64,000 nucleotides of DNA from Gammaproteobacteria bacterium (GCA_021772975.1 JAJFKY010000002.1:62001-126000); one strand, 5' to 3'; shown: positions 37,743 to 47,328, numbered from the stretch's first letter. Notes: generated by a model not told the origin, from the letters alone. Translations and numbers: made by a program.

Positions 37743-38948
37743 ATGACAGAGGCGCAAATGCCGCTCAGCCAGGTGCTTAATGCAGTGACACTCATTCAGT
37801 CGCTTATTTTCGCCATCATAATCGGCTGGCGGGTGGATCATCGATCACTGGCGTCTTTTTTGATCATTGCCTGTCTGCTGGTTATGGCGGCGATAAAAGC
37901 GGACGAGATTTTTCAGATGACCGGCGGGCTGATACGCTATCCACAACTGGGGTTCGTCTTTGCGCCATTTCAGGCGTTAATGACACCACTGCTTTATTTA
38001 TACGTGTGCGCCAGAACCAGCGAGACGTTCCGGTTGCGCCGAGCGCATCTGATCCACGCGCTGCCGGCGCTTGTGTTCGCTGTTTACCTGTTGCTGTTTT
38101 ACTACCGTCTGCCGGTTACCGCGAAGCTTGAGATGTTGATGTCCGGTGGTTTTGATACCCCGCTGCACCGCCTGTTGGTGCCGCTTGCTGGAGACATTGT
38201 CCAGTTTGCTTATGTGGCGGCGGCACTGCGGCGGCTGCGTCGCTATGGCATTGAGCTTAAGAGTTGGTTCTCGTCAACTGTGGGTCGTGATCTCAACGGT
38301 CTGAAAAGGCTGATGGAATTGTGGGGCAGCATTTTTGTTGTGCATGCTTTGTGGACTGTCTCAGCGGGTGTTTTCGGGGCCAGGCCTTTTGCCGCTGGTG
38401 TTCTTATCGGTCTGGATATTGTCCATTTCATTATTATCCATGCGCTTTTCATGTTGGCTATTCTCGGCAGTGCGTCCAGGCAGCCGATAGGGCAGGTGCT
38501 GGTTGCCGCTTCAGCAACTCAGGCGCCGCCGGTCGGCCCGCAAAAATATGCTGGTTCGTCACTGGATGAAAAACAACGCGGTGAATTGTATGCAAAGACC
38601 GAGGCGGCGCTGCGAGAACGGCAACTCTATCTGGAACCTGAACTGACCCTGCCGGACCTCGCCGCCGCGATGTGTGTGACACCGCGTGAGCTTTCCGAAG
38701 CCATCAATGGTGTCGGCGGGCGGAACTTTTATCAGTTGATCAATGCGGCACGGGTCGTACACACCAAGATGCTGCTCAAAACACAGCCACAAATGCGCAT
38801 ACTCGATATCGCGCTGCAGTCGGGCTTCAACTCAAAGACCGCTTTTCATGAGGCATTCAAGAAATTTACCGGCTCAACTCCGTCCGCCTTTCGGCGCGCC
38901 GGCTGCAACGAGAACCCTGATACCAGGACAAATCAGTCACTTTTATGA
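37743..38948 (+). CDS. membrane-bound AraC-family regulator
   Basis: A 401-residue protein. The first 240 residues contain about seven TM helices (VTLIQSLIFAIIIGW, FAPFQALMTPLLYLYVC, FIIIHALFMLAIL). The last 110 are an AraC/XylS DNA-binding domain: ELTLPDLAAAMCVTPRELSEAIN and DIALQSGFNSKTAFHEAFKK, with GSTPSAFRR closing. The 7-TM AraC plan suggests sensing of a membrane or extracellular signal with direct DNA binding. The next gene, an M23 peptidase 81 bases downstream, is the most likely target or partner. Confidence 0.85.
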   Translation: MTEAQMPLSQVLNAVTLIQSLIFAIIIGWRVDHRSLASFLIIACLLVMAAIKADEIFQMTGGLIRYPQLGFVFAPFQALMTPLLYLYVCARTSETFRLRRAHLIHALPALVFAVYLLLFYYRLPVTAKLEMLMSGGFDTPLHRLLVPLAGDIVQFAYVAAALRRLRRYGIELKSWFSSTVGRDLNGLKRLMELWGSIFVVHALWTVSAGVFGARPFAAGVLIGLDIVHFIIIHALFMLAILGSASRQPIGQVLVAASATQAPPVGPQKYAGSSLDEKQRGELYAKTEAALRERQLYLEPELTLPDLAAAMCVTPRELSEAINGVGGRNFYQLINAARVVHTKMLLKTQPQMRILDIALQSGFNSKTAFHEAFKKFTGSTPSAFRRAGCNENPDTRTNQSLL

Positions 38949-39029
38949 GTTCGGGTGCGCGTTTCCGGACGACTGCGGCCAGTGAATGCAGCAGACTCAG
39001 CCTGTCATTTGTGAGAGGAGAGATTAACC

Positions 39030-40214
39030 GTGTGTGTTAAAAAGATGATCGCGCTGTACGTCGCTGTAGCAGTCATGCCGGTAACGGTGTTCGGCCAAAT
39101 CGTTGTCAAGATGGTGCCTGATGAATCGGTTTTAGCAACCGTCGTCAATCAGCAGAAGGGCTACTTCGATCTGATGCTGCAAACCATTGTCGTGGTCAAC
39201 CAGGGTTCCGCCCCGGCTGAGGTGACAGGCCTTAAGCTTGGTGTTGACAGTGATGTTGGCGAGAACGTCTCGGTGTCAATACCGATGACTGCTGTTGTTG
39301 CTCAGACGCAAGAGTTTGCCGGTATGCAGCAGCAGGGCCTGGGTGTCTTTCTGGCTGCACAGTTACTCAATTCCGCCGGACTCGGCGGCGCCGTACACGA
39401 GGACGCGCGGCTTGGCAACAGTGCAACCTTGGCACCGGGTGAAGCGCTCATTGCGACCTCACGGTATCTGGTGTCCCGCTCAGAGCCGGTTTCCGCAAGC
39501 ATCACTGTCGATTATCAAAATACGGATGGCGAAGCAGCGGTTGCGCAAACCATATTGCCGGTCAAGCTGCATGTGTCGCCATTTAACTATCGCGCACCGT
39601 TGCAAGGCGCCTGGTTGATGCGCGCCGCGCCGGCTGTTCACAGTCATCATCGTTTTATACCCAGCAATGAATTCGCGCTGGATTTCTTCAAGACCGGGCC
39701 CGATGGTGCCCTGGATAAAGCAGGTGATCGCTCGGCGACCGATGATTATGGCTGGGGTGAGCCGGTGCTCGCCGCTGAAGAGGGTGAAGTGGTGTTTGTT
39801 ATTAATGGGCAGGTGCAAACCCCGGAAAACCTGTCACGACGTGATGGCGAAAGCGTCGCCGCCGCACGCCAACGCATCACTGCCTATCAGATGCGCCGTT
39901 TCGCGGATGATTTCAGAGCCGCGGCGGCCGGTAACATGATTACGCTACGCCATGAAAAAAATGGACGCATTGAATATTCGTCATATGCCCACCTGAAAGA
40001 AGACAGTCTGAAGGTGCGTGTCGGCGACAAAGTTCATAAAGGGCAGCCAATTGCTGCTGTCGGTAACACCGGGGACTCAACACTGACGCACTTGCATTTT
40101 CAGTTGAATGCCGGTGCTGATGCATTCTATTCGCGCAGTCTGCCAGTGGATTTCGAAAATGATCGATCACTTTATATTGGTCAGGATCCCGGTCGTTTCA
40201 TGCTGTTCGAATAA
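39030..40214 (+). CDS. secreted M23 (LytM) metallopeptidase
   Basis: A 394-residue protein with a signal peptide (cleavage near VFGQ). The N-terminal 180 residues are beta-rich and unassigned. The M23 domain covers about 210-380: HRFIPSNEFALDFF (zinc ligands His and Asp), an ANYAVLAAEEGEV-like lysostaphin strand and TLTHLHFQL with the HxH pair. All zinc ligands look intact, so it may cut peptidoglycan crosslinks or another envelope peptide. GTG start at 39030 with GAGAGGAGAG 8 bases upstream. Follows the membrane AraC regulator on the same strand. Confidence 0.85.
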   Translation: MCVKKMIALYVAVAVMPVTVFGQIVVKMVPDESVLATVVNQQKGYFDLMLQTIVVVNQGSAPAEVTGLKLGVDSDVGENVSVSIPMTAVVAQTQEFAGMQQQGLGVFLAAQLLNSAGLGGAVHEDARLGNSATLAPGEALIATSRYLVSRSEPVSASITVDYQNTDGEAAVAQTILPVKLHVSPFNYRAPLQGAWLMRAAPAVHSHHRFIPSNEFALDFFKTGPDGALDKAGDRSATDDYGWGEPVLAAEEGEVVFVINGQVQTPENLSRRDGESVAAARQRITAYQMRRFADDFRAAAAGNMITLRHEKNGRIEYSSYAHLKEDSLKVRVGDKVHKGQPIAAVGNTGDSTLTHLHFQLNAGADAFYSRSLPVDFENDRSLYIGQDPGRFMLFE

Positions 40215-40525
40215 GCTCACTCATGACGTTATAAAGAATCGCACGATTAATAATGGCTGAGTGCAAAAAAGCGTAGCTGCTGAGGCATGCTTTCAGGTAG
40301 CGTGTTGATTCAAATATTCTTGAATTATGCCTGGCTAGGCTTTTCTCTATTGATTGTTAGCCCGGAGCTTAGGGAGTCTCTGGTTTAATCCGCCATGGCC
40401 GCGGCATATAAAATTTACCAGAGGCACCTTAGTTTCAGTGTTATAAAACTCAAACCTGTGCAAAGCGCAAGGCGCAAAGTGGCTTTGCGGTATACTATGC
40501 AGGCGAATAAAAAAAATTGGGCGGG
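40215..40525. other. gap with a candidate promoter
   Basis: No gene is supported in these 311 bases. A TATACT at 40491-40496, 30 bases before the ECF sigma gene, could be a -10 element on the plus strand; no matching -35 is clear. Confidence 0.3.
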
Positions 40526-41071
40526 ATGACAACAAGCATCAATCAGCTGGTTCGCCGTAGTAGAACCGATCACTCGGCTCAGGAGCGACTCTGGGCTTTG
40601 GTCATGCGCGAAATGCAACAACTGGCGCATGCCAGGCTTAAGCGCGAACGCGCCGGGCATGCGCTTGAAACCGATGCGCTGGTTAACGAGCTTTACCTGA
40701 AACTGGGTAATGTGACTTTGCAGGTTAACGATCGCGCACATCTTATGGCAGTGGCGGCTCGCCAGTTGCGATGTATTCTGGTTGATTATGCCCGCGCCAA
40801 TAATTGTGCCAAGCGAGGTGGCGATGCGTTGCATATTACGTTGCATACTATTGGCAAAGCATCCTCGGTGGAAAATGCAGATGTACTTGACTTGCATGAG
40901 GCTTTGCAACAACTGGAAAGCCATGATGAACGCACTGCATCGATGGTCGAACTGCACTACTTTGGCGGTTTGAGCTTTAAAGATATCGCCGCTGCACTTG
41001 AGGTTTCGATTGCCACGGTGACACGCAAAATGCGCCTGGGTAAGGCCTGGTTGCATAGCCGCATGAGCTGA
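40526..41071 (+). CDS. ECF-type sigma factor (kinase-associated group)
   Basis: A 181-residue sigma-70 family protein: region 2 has LKRERAGHALETDALVNELYLKL and RAHLMAVAARQLRCILVDYAR; region 4 has MVELHYFGGLSFKDIAAALEVS with IATVTRKMRLGKAWL as the helix-turn-helix. This is the ECF subfamily found next to Ser/Thr kinases instead of anti-sigma factors. Its TGA overlaps the kinase ATG (TGATG), so they are translationally coupled; activity may be set by phosphorylation rather than by sequestration. ATG 40526 is preferred over an upstream TTG at 40517. Confidence 0.88.
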   Translation: MTTSINQLVRRSRTDHSAQERLWALVMREMQQLAHARLKRERAGHALETDALVNELYLKLGNVTLQVNDRAHLMAVAARQLRCILVDYARANNCAKRGGDALHITLHTIGKASSVENADVLDLHEALQQLESHDERTASMVELHYFGGLSFKDIAAALEVSIATVTRKMRLGKAWLHSRMS

Positions 41072-43812
41072 TGGATGTTACCTGGAATCATCTAGAAAAG
41101 CTTTTTAACGAGCTGGTTGATGTCTCAAACCAGGAACAACAAAGACGCCTGCAGGAGATAGCAAAGCAAAACCCTTCGCTTGCCAATGAGTTACAAGTAT
41201 TGCTCGCCAGTGCAGACGAAACCATCGATTTCACATCAAACCAGGAAGCGGAACAAATACTGGAGACCAGTAATCTAGGCCCCGACAGCAAGCTCGGTCG
41301 TTATCGGCTGATTCGGCAACTGGGCCAGGGTGGCATGGGCGTGGTTTATCTGGCGCACCGGGAAGAAGATTTTACCCAGCAGGTTGCCATCAAACTTGGC
41401 AGGCTGATGTTAAACCCCGAATCTTCGGTTCAGTTTAGGCGCGAACGACAAATCCTTGCTGATCTGAGACATCCCAATATTGCCCGGTTACTCGATGGCG
41501 GTACTACAGAAACGGGTGCGCCATTTCTGGTAATGGAGTACGTCCAGGGAGAGGCAATAGATGTCCATTGCCGTACCCGGGAATTGGGTCTTGTCGAGGT
41601 ACTAAAACTCTTTAAAAAAGTGTGTTCCGGCGTTGCTTACGCTCATCAACACCTGGTCATTCATCGGGATATCAAGCCCGCCAACATCATGGTTGAGAAG
41701 GGTGGAGAACCGCGCCTGCTTGATTTTGGAATCGCCAAGATTGTGGCCCCGGACACCGCAGTCACATTGACGGTCGCGCAGGCAATAACGCCACAGTATG
41801 TATCTCCCGAACAGGTACAGGGTAAAAGCACAACCACCTTAACCGATGTGTACGCACTGGGTTTGTTGTTGTACGAGTTACTCACTGGCCGTCGCGCCCA
41901 GGATGTCAATTCAGTGGATCTCTCAGAACTGCAAAGAGTGGTTATCGAACGCGATCCCGAACCGCTCTCCAGGACATTGGCCTCCGCAGATAAATTAAGC
42001 GCAGCGGGCAGAGAGCTTCGACAGAAGTCCCGACAGTGGCAGCGTGACCTGCAAAATATTGTGCTGCGTGCACTGGCCAAAGCTCCGGCGCGGCGCTACC
42101 CGAGCGTATCAGCTCTGGCTGCAGATATTTCTCGTCTGATGGATGGCAACCCTGTAGAAGCAACCGGGGATTCACTGTTCTACCGGTTAGGCAAACTGAC
42201 GCGAAAATATCGTTACCGATTCGCGGCTTTATTAGTTGCCGCGGCATCCATAGTGGCATTGGTCATCGGGTTATCCTGGGCCGCCATTGTTGCCAATCAG
42301 GCACGCGACGATGCCCAGCGGCGGTTGGTACAGAGCCAGGACTTGGTTGGTTTTATGTTGGGCGATTTATGGCAACAACTGGAGCCCAAAGTGCGGCTGG
42401 ACATTCTGGATAGCGTGGGTGAAAAAGCCATGGCTTATTTCGCTTCGCTTGTCCCGGCGGATCAAAGCGATGAATCGCTGGCTAAAACCGCGTTGGCTCT
42501 GCGTCAGATTGGTGACGTGCGCATGTCCCAGGGGGAGTTTGCCCAGGCAGAGGCGGCATTTCAGCGCTCGATGGAATTGACTCAATCGTTGTATGAACGT
42601 GATCCCGATAATAACCAGCGGCTTTTTGGTCTGGGGCAGAGCCACTTTTGGGTGGGGTATGCCACATTGCGGCGTGGAGATAATACGGGGGCGCGAGAAC
42701 CGTTTACCCATTACCTTCAACTATCCAAAGAATTGGTTGCTCGCGAACCTGACAATCTGGACTGGTTGCTCGAACTATCCTATGCCCACAATAATTTGGG
42801 GACCTTGAATCTGCAGACTGGCCAGGCCTCAGCAGCGCGTGAGCGTTTCGAGCAGTCGTTGAGACTCAAACGAGACCTGGTGGCCGCGGAACCTAACAAC
42901 ATAGTGTGGCAAATGGAACTCGCCGATACACTGGGTTGGCTTGCCGACTCGGAGCATCGCCTCGGGCATCTTGAGCCAGCCTTGAATTATCGCAATGAGC
43001 GCCTTAGCCGAATCAAACAACTGGCCATTAGTCAATCGGATAACAAGCAAATCAACCAGGCCTTGGGATACGCAGCGCACACCCTGGCATTGCAGTTATT
43101 GACACTCGGTCGGGTTACCGATGCCCGCAATTTGTTTGAGTCGACAATCAAGCTTGCGGATCAACGCGCAGCTTTCGATCCTGAAAATCAAAAATGGCTG
43201 GAAGATGGTGCTCGTTCCCGGCTTGATATGACTAACCTGCTAACTTTGCAAGGCGAGTTCGAGTCAGCTCGCCGATATCTGGGTGAGGCACAGGCAATGA
43301 CTGAACGTCTATTGGCCAAGGGTGATCCCACTTTAGCCTGGCAGCGTGATCTGCATGGCAGGTCGGTTTATCAGCACGCCTTGCTGTTTTATCTAGAGTC
43401 GGAGTTGGCACAGGCCCATAGAAAAATTGAAATCGCTTTAATGCTGTTGAGGTCACTGGTTGAGGATCACGGTGACGATCTTATTCTCACGGAGTTGTAT
43501 CAGCGTTCGCTGTTGTTGGCCGGTGATATTGAACAAGCGTTGTGCGATCCAGATGCTGCGGTCCGGCAATGGCAGCAAGTGACTAACTCAGTTCCAGGTG
43601 CTCACGTGGAACCCGCATTTAGAACGCCGTTAAATCTGGCGTTGCATACCGTAGCGTGGAGGCGATTGGGGCAGATGGAAGCGGCTGATGCTGGTGCAAT
43701 GCAGCTGGGGTCCATGGGCTATGCAAGCCCCTGGTTCTTAATGTTCATAAATTTACAGTTTCAAAATAACGATTGCAATTTTCAAGAGAAAGTGCCGATC
43801 AATGATGACTGA
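41071..43812 (+). CDS. membrane Ser/Thr protein kinase with TPRs
   Basis: A 913-residue protein. Residues 1-70 are an N-terminal helical segment. The Hanks-type kinase covers about 78-360: LGQGGMGVVY (glycine loop), Lys108 in QVAIK, IHRDIKPANI with Asp200, LDFG Asp218 and VSPEQ. A TM lies at about 380-405, after which about 480 residues of TPR-like helices (FAQAEAAFQRSMELTQSLYE, AREPFTHYLQLSK) should lie outside the cytoplasm. All catalytic residues are present. Coupled to the ECF sigma gene upstream; a DUF2589 cluster follows. The likely role is a sensor kinase controlling the sigma factor. Confidence 0.92.
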   Translation: MDVTWNHLEKLFNELVDVSNQEQQRRLQEIAKQNPSLANELQVLLASADETIDFTSNQEAEQILETSNLGPDSKLGRYRLIRQLGQGGMGVVYLAHREEDFTQQVAIKLGRLMLNPESSVQFRRERQILADLRHPNIARLLDGGTTETGAPFLVMEYVQGEAIDVHCRTRELGLVEVLKLFKKVCSGVAYAHQHLVIHRDIKPANIMVEKGGEPRLLDFGIAKIVAPDTAVTLTVAQAITPQYVSPEQVQGKSTTTLTDVYALGLLLYELLTGRRAQDVNSVDLSELQRVVIERDPEPLSRTLASADKLSAAGRELRQKSRQWQRDLQNIVLRALAKAPARRYPSVSALAADISRLMDGNPVEATGDSLFYRLGKLTRKYRYRFAALLVAAASIVALVIGLSWAAIVANQARDDAQRRLVQSQDLVGFMLGDLWQQLEPKVRLDILDSVGEKAMAYFASLVPADQSDESLAKTALALRQIGDVRMSQGEFAQAEAAFQRSMELTQSLYERDPDNNQRLFGLGQSHFWVGYATLRRGDNTGAREPFTHYLQLSKELVAREPDNLDWLLELSYAHNNLGTLNLQTGQASAARERFEQSLRLKRDLVAAEPNNIVWQMELADTLGWLADSEHRLGHLEPALNYRNERLSRIKQLAISQSDNKQINQALGYAAHTLALQLLTLGRVTDARNLFESTIKLADQRAAFDPENQKWLEDGARSRLDMTNLLTLQGEFESARRYLGEAQAMTERLLAKGDPTLAWQRDLHGRSVYQHALLFYLESELAQAHRKIEIALMLLRSLVEDHGDDLILTELYQRSLLLAGDIEQALCDPDAAVRQWQQVTNSVPGAHVEPAFRTPLNLALHTVAWRRLGQMEAADAGAMQLGSMGYASPWFLMFINLQFQNNDCNFQEKVPINDD

Positions 43813-43895
43813 TCATGAACACCGAGTGTTTCCGCTAATTAGAGTATAGGCGTGTTCATTATGGATGCGCAACAAAACGGACCAAGGAGATAGCA

Positions 43896-44489
43896 ATGAC
43901 ACGCAAGCCACTTTATAAACAGCAGGTATTAACCTGTTGCTTTACCAATTTTTTCCGTAAAAAATCAGATTCCAATGATGTGTGTGTAACTGCAGAATGT
44001 GCTTTTTGGGATAGTAATGATGCAGATGTTTTTACGTTGGGTAGCGATGGCGGGTATGTGCTACCGGAGGTCACTCAAAAAAAGGGAAGGCAACCTGGTG
44101 ACTCTGAAAACGCTTTCACTCCACATGGTCAGCTGGTGCTCGTGTATTATATCTCTCCGCAGTGTGACTGGGCTTTCAGAAATGCCACCAATCAAGCCAA
44201 AGAGCTGACAAACTACCCCAATACACCGCTTATTTCGACGGAAAACAATTCCGACTTCATGGTGTTGGGATGGGGGGCTCCCCCTGCCAAGATAACGCCG
44301 CCGGTAAAGCCACCTCTATCGACGGACAAACTGCTGGTTATTTGGGATGCGAATAAAAATCACGGCCTGTTTAAATACAAACTTGCCCTGACAGACGAGA
44401 CTGTATCGGGGAGCAAGTACGTATGGGATCCGAGTCTGGATCCGCAAATCAAAAACGATGGCAGCGGCGGTGCGAATATGCGCCCGTAA
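43896..44489 (+). CDS. uncharacterised kinase-neighbour protein
   Basis: A 197-residue soluble protein with strong AAGGAG 8 bases before the ATG. No signal peptide or TM. It has an even spread of polar residues, Pro-rich centre (PPAKITPPVKPPLSTDKL) and closes with DPSLDPQIKNDGSGG. Four cysteines lie in the first 50 residues (TCCF, VCV, ECAF), and one more in QCDWAF. I do not recognise the family. The gene follows the kinase by 83 bases on the same strand in a region more AT-rich than its surroundings; it may be a substrate or output of the signalling module, which is inference. Confidence 0.6.
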   Translation: MTRKPLYKQQVLTCCFTNFFRKKSDSNDVCVTAECAFWDSNDADVFTLGSDGGYVLPEVTQKKGRQPGDSENAFTPHGQLVLVYYISPQCDWAFRNATNQAKELTNYPNTPLISTENNSDFMVLGWGAPPAKITPPVKPPLSTDKLLVIWDANKNHGLFKYKLALTDETVSGSKYVWDPSLDPQIKNDGSGGANMRP

Positions 44490-44503
44490 GGCTTGCTACA
44501 AGT

Positions 44504-44524
44504 ACCAATGCTGACTGCATTGGT
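44504..44524 (+). terminator. hairpin after the kinase-neighbour gene
   Basis: ACCAATGC at 44504-44511 and GCATTGGT at 44517-44524 pair perfectly (8 bp, 5-base loop TGACT), 14 bases after the stop of the preceding gene. No T tract follows, so factor-independent termination is unlikely to be strong. The rest of 44525-45070 shows no supportable gene. Confidence 0.4.
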
Positions 44525-45070
44525 CCCAGGCAGGTAGATAATGAAGCCATCCAGAGTCATTGCTAGGATCGTGACCCTAATGTAATACGCTCAGCATTTG
44601 GGTGATATCGGCTCTGTGTGTTGATGATCAGATTATTACCGTTGTGGAGAACCTGCTAAAACCCGCGCTAGGGTGTATCCGCGTTCATTCTGAACAAATT
44701 TATCTTGACCAGGGCACGAGCTAATCAGAGATAAAGCTGATTCGCTGTCACGCAAGCTTGCTTCAAAAATACTTTGATTTGAAATTAGTGAGCATGATTA
44801 GGTCGTTTTCCCGCTTTTATAGATGCAAGCGTGTTCATTTCGAACTCGCAAGTGTGAGGCAAGCGCAGTGGCTAAGAAGCGGCAGCTCTGGATATCCGCC
44901 ATGTTATTCACATCTGAAACTATGGGTTTCCAACCGTCGCCTTCATTGACAATAGGTAGGGGTAAGCAGTCTATGCATTATTTACTGCAAACTTAACTTG
45001 TTGTTATTAGCCATTTTGTAGCTTTTATAAACACGGGAATTTTTACAGCAATTAATTAGGAGAAATTATC

Positions 45071-45739
45071 ATGGCGCAACAACCAGCCCTGGTTTCCATG
45101 GCGGAACAGTTTAGTGGATTGCCAATGGAAGCCTTAATCGGCGCACCATTAATGGCGGCAGCAAAAGCTAACAGCGATATGGGTGCGGCACAAGTAGACT
45201 TTTTGCTAAAGACCTGCTTCGCCTATGACAAGGAGGCCGATACCTATACGCCTACAATGATAAAGATGATACTGAAACGTGGGGTATTAGTGCCAGTTGA
45301 TCCAACTGCGGATCCTCCGGTTGATCCGGAAATCAAGGTAGTCGAAACAGAATTTGATCTGCCAATATTGACGATCTTGCCTTTAAATTCATTAGCGGTT
45401 GATGAGGTAAATATCAGTTTCCATATGGAGGTTCAATCGAGCTTCAGTGAAACTGACAGTGACGAGCGTACAGAAGCGCTTGCAGCCGAGGCATCCTGGT
45501 CAGCCAAAGTTGGTTTGGGCCCATTTTCCGCGAAAGTGAAAGGAAGTGTCAGTTACAACAGCGAGAGTACTACATCGCACGAGACGTATTACGAGAAGAG
45601 CAATTCGGCTGAATATAACGTAACGGTGCATGCAGGGCAGTTGCCACTGCCTAAAGGTGTTAATACGATCATAGAAGCGTTTACTAAAGCGATCGAGCCT
45701 GTGACTATGCCAGTATTTGTTGGCGATTCCCCAGGATAA
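45071..45739 (+). CDS. DUF2589 family protein
   Basis: A 222-residue cytoplasmic protein. The N-terminus FSGLPMEALIGAPLMAAAKAN and the strand block FDLPILTILPLNSLAVDEVNISFHMEV are DUF2589 hallmarks; a second beta block ends SVSYNSESTTSHETYYEKS. The family is small, of unknown function, often in pairs and in clusters with signalling genes. The start has TTAGGAG 7 bases upstream. It lies in a run with a zinc-ribbon microprotein and a second DUF2589-like protein, 581 bases after the kinase-neighbour gene; both flanking gaps are AT-rich. Confidence 0.82.
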   Translation: MAQQPALVSMAEQFSGLPMEALIGAPLMAAAKANSDMGAAQVDFLLKTCFAYDKEADTYTPTMIKMILKRGVLVPVDPTADPPVDPEIKVVETEFDLPILTILPLNSLAVDEVNISFHMEVQSSFSETDSDERTEALAAEASWSAKVGLGPFSAKVKGSVSYNSESTTSHETYYEKSNSAEYNVTVHAGQLPLPKGVNTIIEAFTKAIEPVTMPVFVGDSPG

Positions 45740-45821
45740 CCAGGCATCAATCCGCCGCTTGCGATTCGCATTTTATATTAGTGATATACGAATCGCAGCG
45801 GCATTTAATCAGGAGAATAAT

Positions 45822-46004
45822 ATGAATATCAATATTACATGCCCTCACTGTCAATCACGGATTTATGTGGACCCCGCGGAATTGATCAGAGGCAGGCAAT
45901 TCTGCTGTTCAGGATGTGCCGTATCAGTATCGCTGGCTGTAGAAAGTCAAGCGATTGTTAAGCAGAGTATGCAGAAATTAGAGAGCATGCAACAGCCAGG
46001 CTGA
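45822..46004 (+). CDS. zinc-ribbon microprotein
   Basis: A 60-residue protein: MNINITCPHCQSRIYVDPAE and RQFCCSGCAVSV make a four-Cys ribbon (CxxC ... CxxC, plus an extra Cys), then a helical tail of 25 residues. AGGAG is 7 bases before the ATG at 45822. The ribbon resembles the N-terminal zinc ribbons of MJ0042/DUF35-like proteins that bind polypeptide or nucleic acid. Set between two DUF2589-type genes and surely cotranscribed with them; it could recruit or bridge the pair. Confidence 0.72.
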   Translation: MNINITCPHCQSRIYVDPAELIRGRQFCCSGCAVSVSLAVESQAIVKQSMQKLESMQQPG

Positions 46005-46074
46005 GTTGGCTAAGTATATTAATTGATATCTGGTTTTTGAGAAATAAATACATTGAAGCGGAGGAAATATCAGC

Positions 46075-46701
46075 ATGCTAACACTTAATCAATTGGTCGA
46101 AACCGTAAACAACGCAGCGTTGGTTGCGGCCGATACGGTTCGCGCAAAAAATTTGGCGATCATCGAAGATTTCTTTGAACTGGCAGATGGCAAAGATCCT
46201 TCAATAGCAGCTGCCATTGCCGCGCTGGATGCGGCAGCAGAAGATATGGATGACGGTGTCGAGTTGGATAACATCAGGAAAAGCCGTCAACGTCTTGTTG
46301 CCATGGACGGTGGCGATACTACACAAATGCCACCAGGTATCTCGCCGCTAATGCGGCCTAAGATGGTTGCTGTCGCGTATCCTAAAGAAAGCATCGATGG
46401 TCCAGGGTCACACATTGTTTATGTGCCATTGATTGCATTAACACCAATGTCTACGGCTTCGTTATCTAACCTGACTTTCAAAACCGATTTGGAACTTAGC
46501 CAAAGTGATTCCGGTGAGTTACTAATCGCCTTCCCAGTCGCTGAGCATAAAAGTATCAAACAAACAAACAATAATGATGAGCAAAGCCGGGCTGCGCATG
46601 CAAGTTTGGAAATTAGCCTGGATGCCAGTGCTACGCCTCAGGGCCTAAAGAAACTGATTGAAGGCTATGAGCGGTCATTGCGGGCGCAGATACCTGGATA
46701 G
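46075..46701 (+). CDS. second DUF2589-like protein
   Basis: A 208-residue protein. The N-terminal 85 residues are helical and acidic (EDFFELADGKDPSIAAAIAALDAA). The middle, HIVYVPLIALTPMSTASLSNLTFKTDLELS, parallels the DUF2589 strand pair of the gene two places upstream, as does LEISLDASATPQGLKKLIE near the end. Assignment to DUF2589 is by this resemblance and by context; it has an extra N-terminal helical domain. GAGGAA lies 9-10 bases before ATG 46075. With the first DUF2589 protein it may form a heteromer. Confidence 0.68.
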   Translation: MLTLNQLVETVNNAALVAADTVRAKNLAIIEDFFELADGKDPSIAAAIAALDAAAEDMDDGVELDNIRKSRQRLVAMDGGDTTQMPPGISPLMRPKMVAVAYPKESIDGPGSHIVYVPLIALTPMSTASLSNLTFKTDLELSQSDSGELLIAFPVAEHKSIKQTNNNDEQSRAAHASLEISLDASATPQGLKKLIEGYERSLRAQIPG

Positions 46702-46721
46702 TTCTTCTGCCAGGAGTGAGT

Positions 46722-46856
46722 ATGGACACCTACCATGTTTTTACAAGCACTGGTGGATGGCCCTACCAACAAACCCTCACCCTGCGGACCAGGGATTTAT
46801 TGACTAACATTCGGGCGGCAGTGAGATCCAATAAAAAAATAGTTGGGAAAAAATAA
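46722..46856 (+). CDS. possible 44-residue microprotein
   Basis: A short frame MDTYHVFTSTGG... that ends VRSNKKIVGKK, with a strong AGGAG 7 bases before ATG and only 20 bases after the DUF2589-like stop. It begins with TATGGACACC, which is also the left end of the hairpin repeat at 53687, and a right-end copy of that repeat lies 23 bases after its stop (46879-46902). It may therefore be part of a repeat-associated insertion rather than a conserved gene. Basic C-terminal tail. Confidence 0.35.
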   Translation: MDTYHVFTSTGGWPYQQTLTLRTRDLLTNIRAAVRSNKKIVGKK

Positions 46857-47328
46857 TGACATCCACGGTTCTGCCTGTATCAGAAGATGTGGGTGTCTCA
46901 ACGCTTTGCTGATCTAGCCAGTTAAATCAATGCAGGTTCGACGATCAGCTTACTGGCATAAAGGCTCTCTTGTTGAGGGCGATCAGCCTTAGCACTGCAT
47001 GTGCCTGTTCTGAACCTGTCAGCCGCCCTTGCAGCCAATACAGGGCTTGCGGCGGTTGTCCGCAAGGCTGGCAGGCAGGCACGGAATTTCCCTATCCGAC
47101 TCTTCACATTCTACTGTCAGTTGAGAAGCTAAACTGACTGTCGCCTAGCTCATAAAGGCGTTTATGTGATCAGTTGGTTACATACGGATTTTATCGTACG
47201 AGCAAGGCAACAGGGCGGTTAGCAGTGTCGCTGTAATTCACAATCCCAGTGATGGCTGTCGCATGTCTATAAAAAGGGCCGGAAGGTTTAACTGGTCGCA
47301 TAATTTCAGTAACAAAGAGGTGTTTTAT
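46857..47328. other. non-coding gap with isolated repeat copy
   Basis: No gene can be supported. 46879-46902 (ATCAGAAGATGTGGGTGTCT...) is the right half of the 58-bp hairpin repeat found at 53687 and 53832. The stretch 47000-47100 is rich in small GC palindromes. Confidence 0.5.

Noticed and set aside
44758-44949. 63-codon frame before the DUF2589 cluster
   Set aside because: It starts with TTG, lacks an SD and has no recognisable pattern; the gap is treated as non-coding.
46922-47107. 61-codon minus-strand frame
   Set aside because: Composition follows local GC palindromes; no SD or domain.
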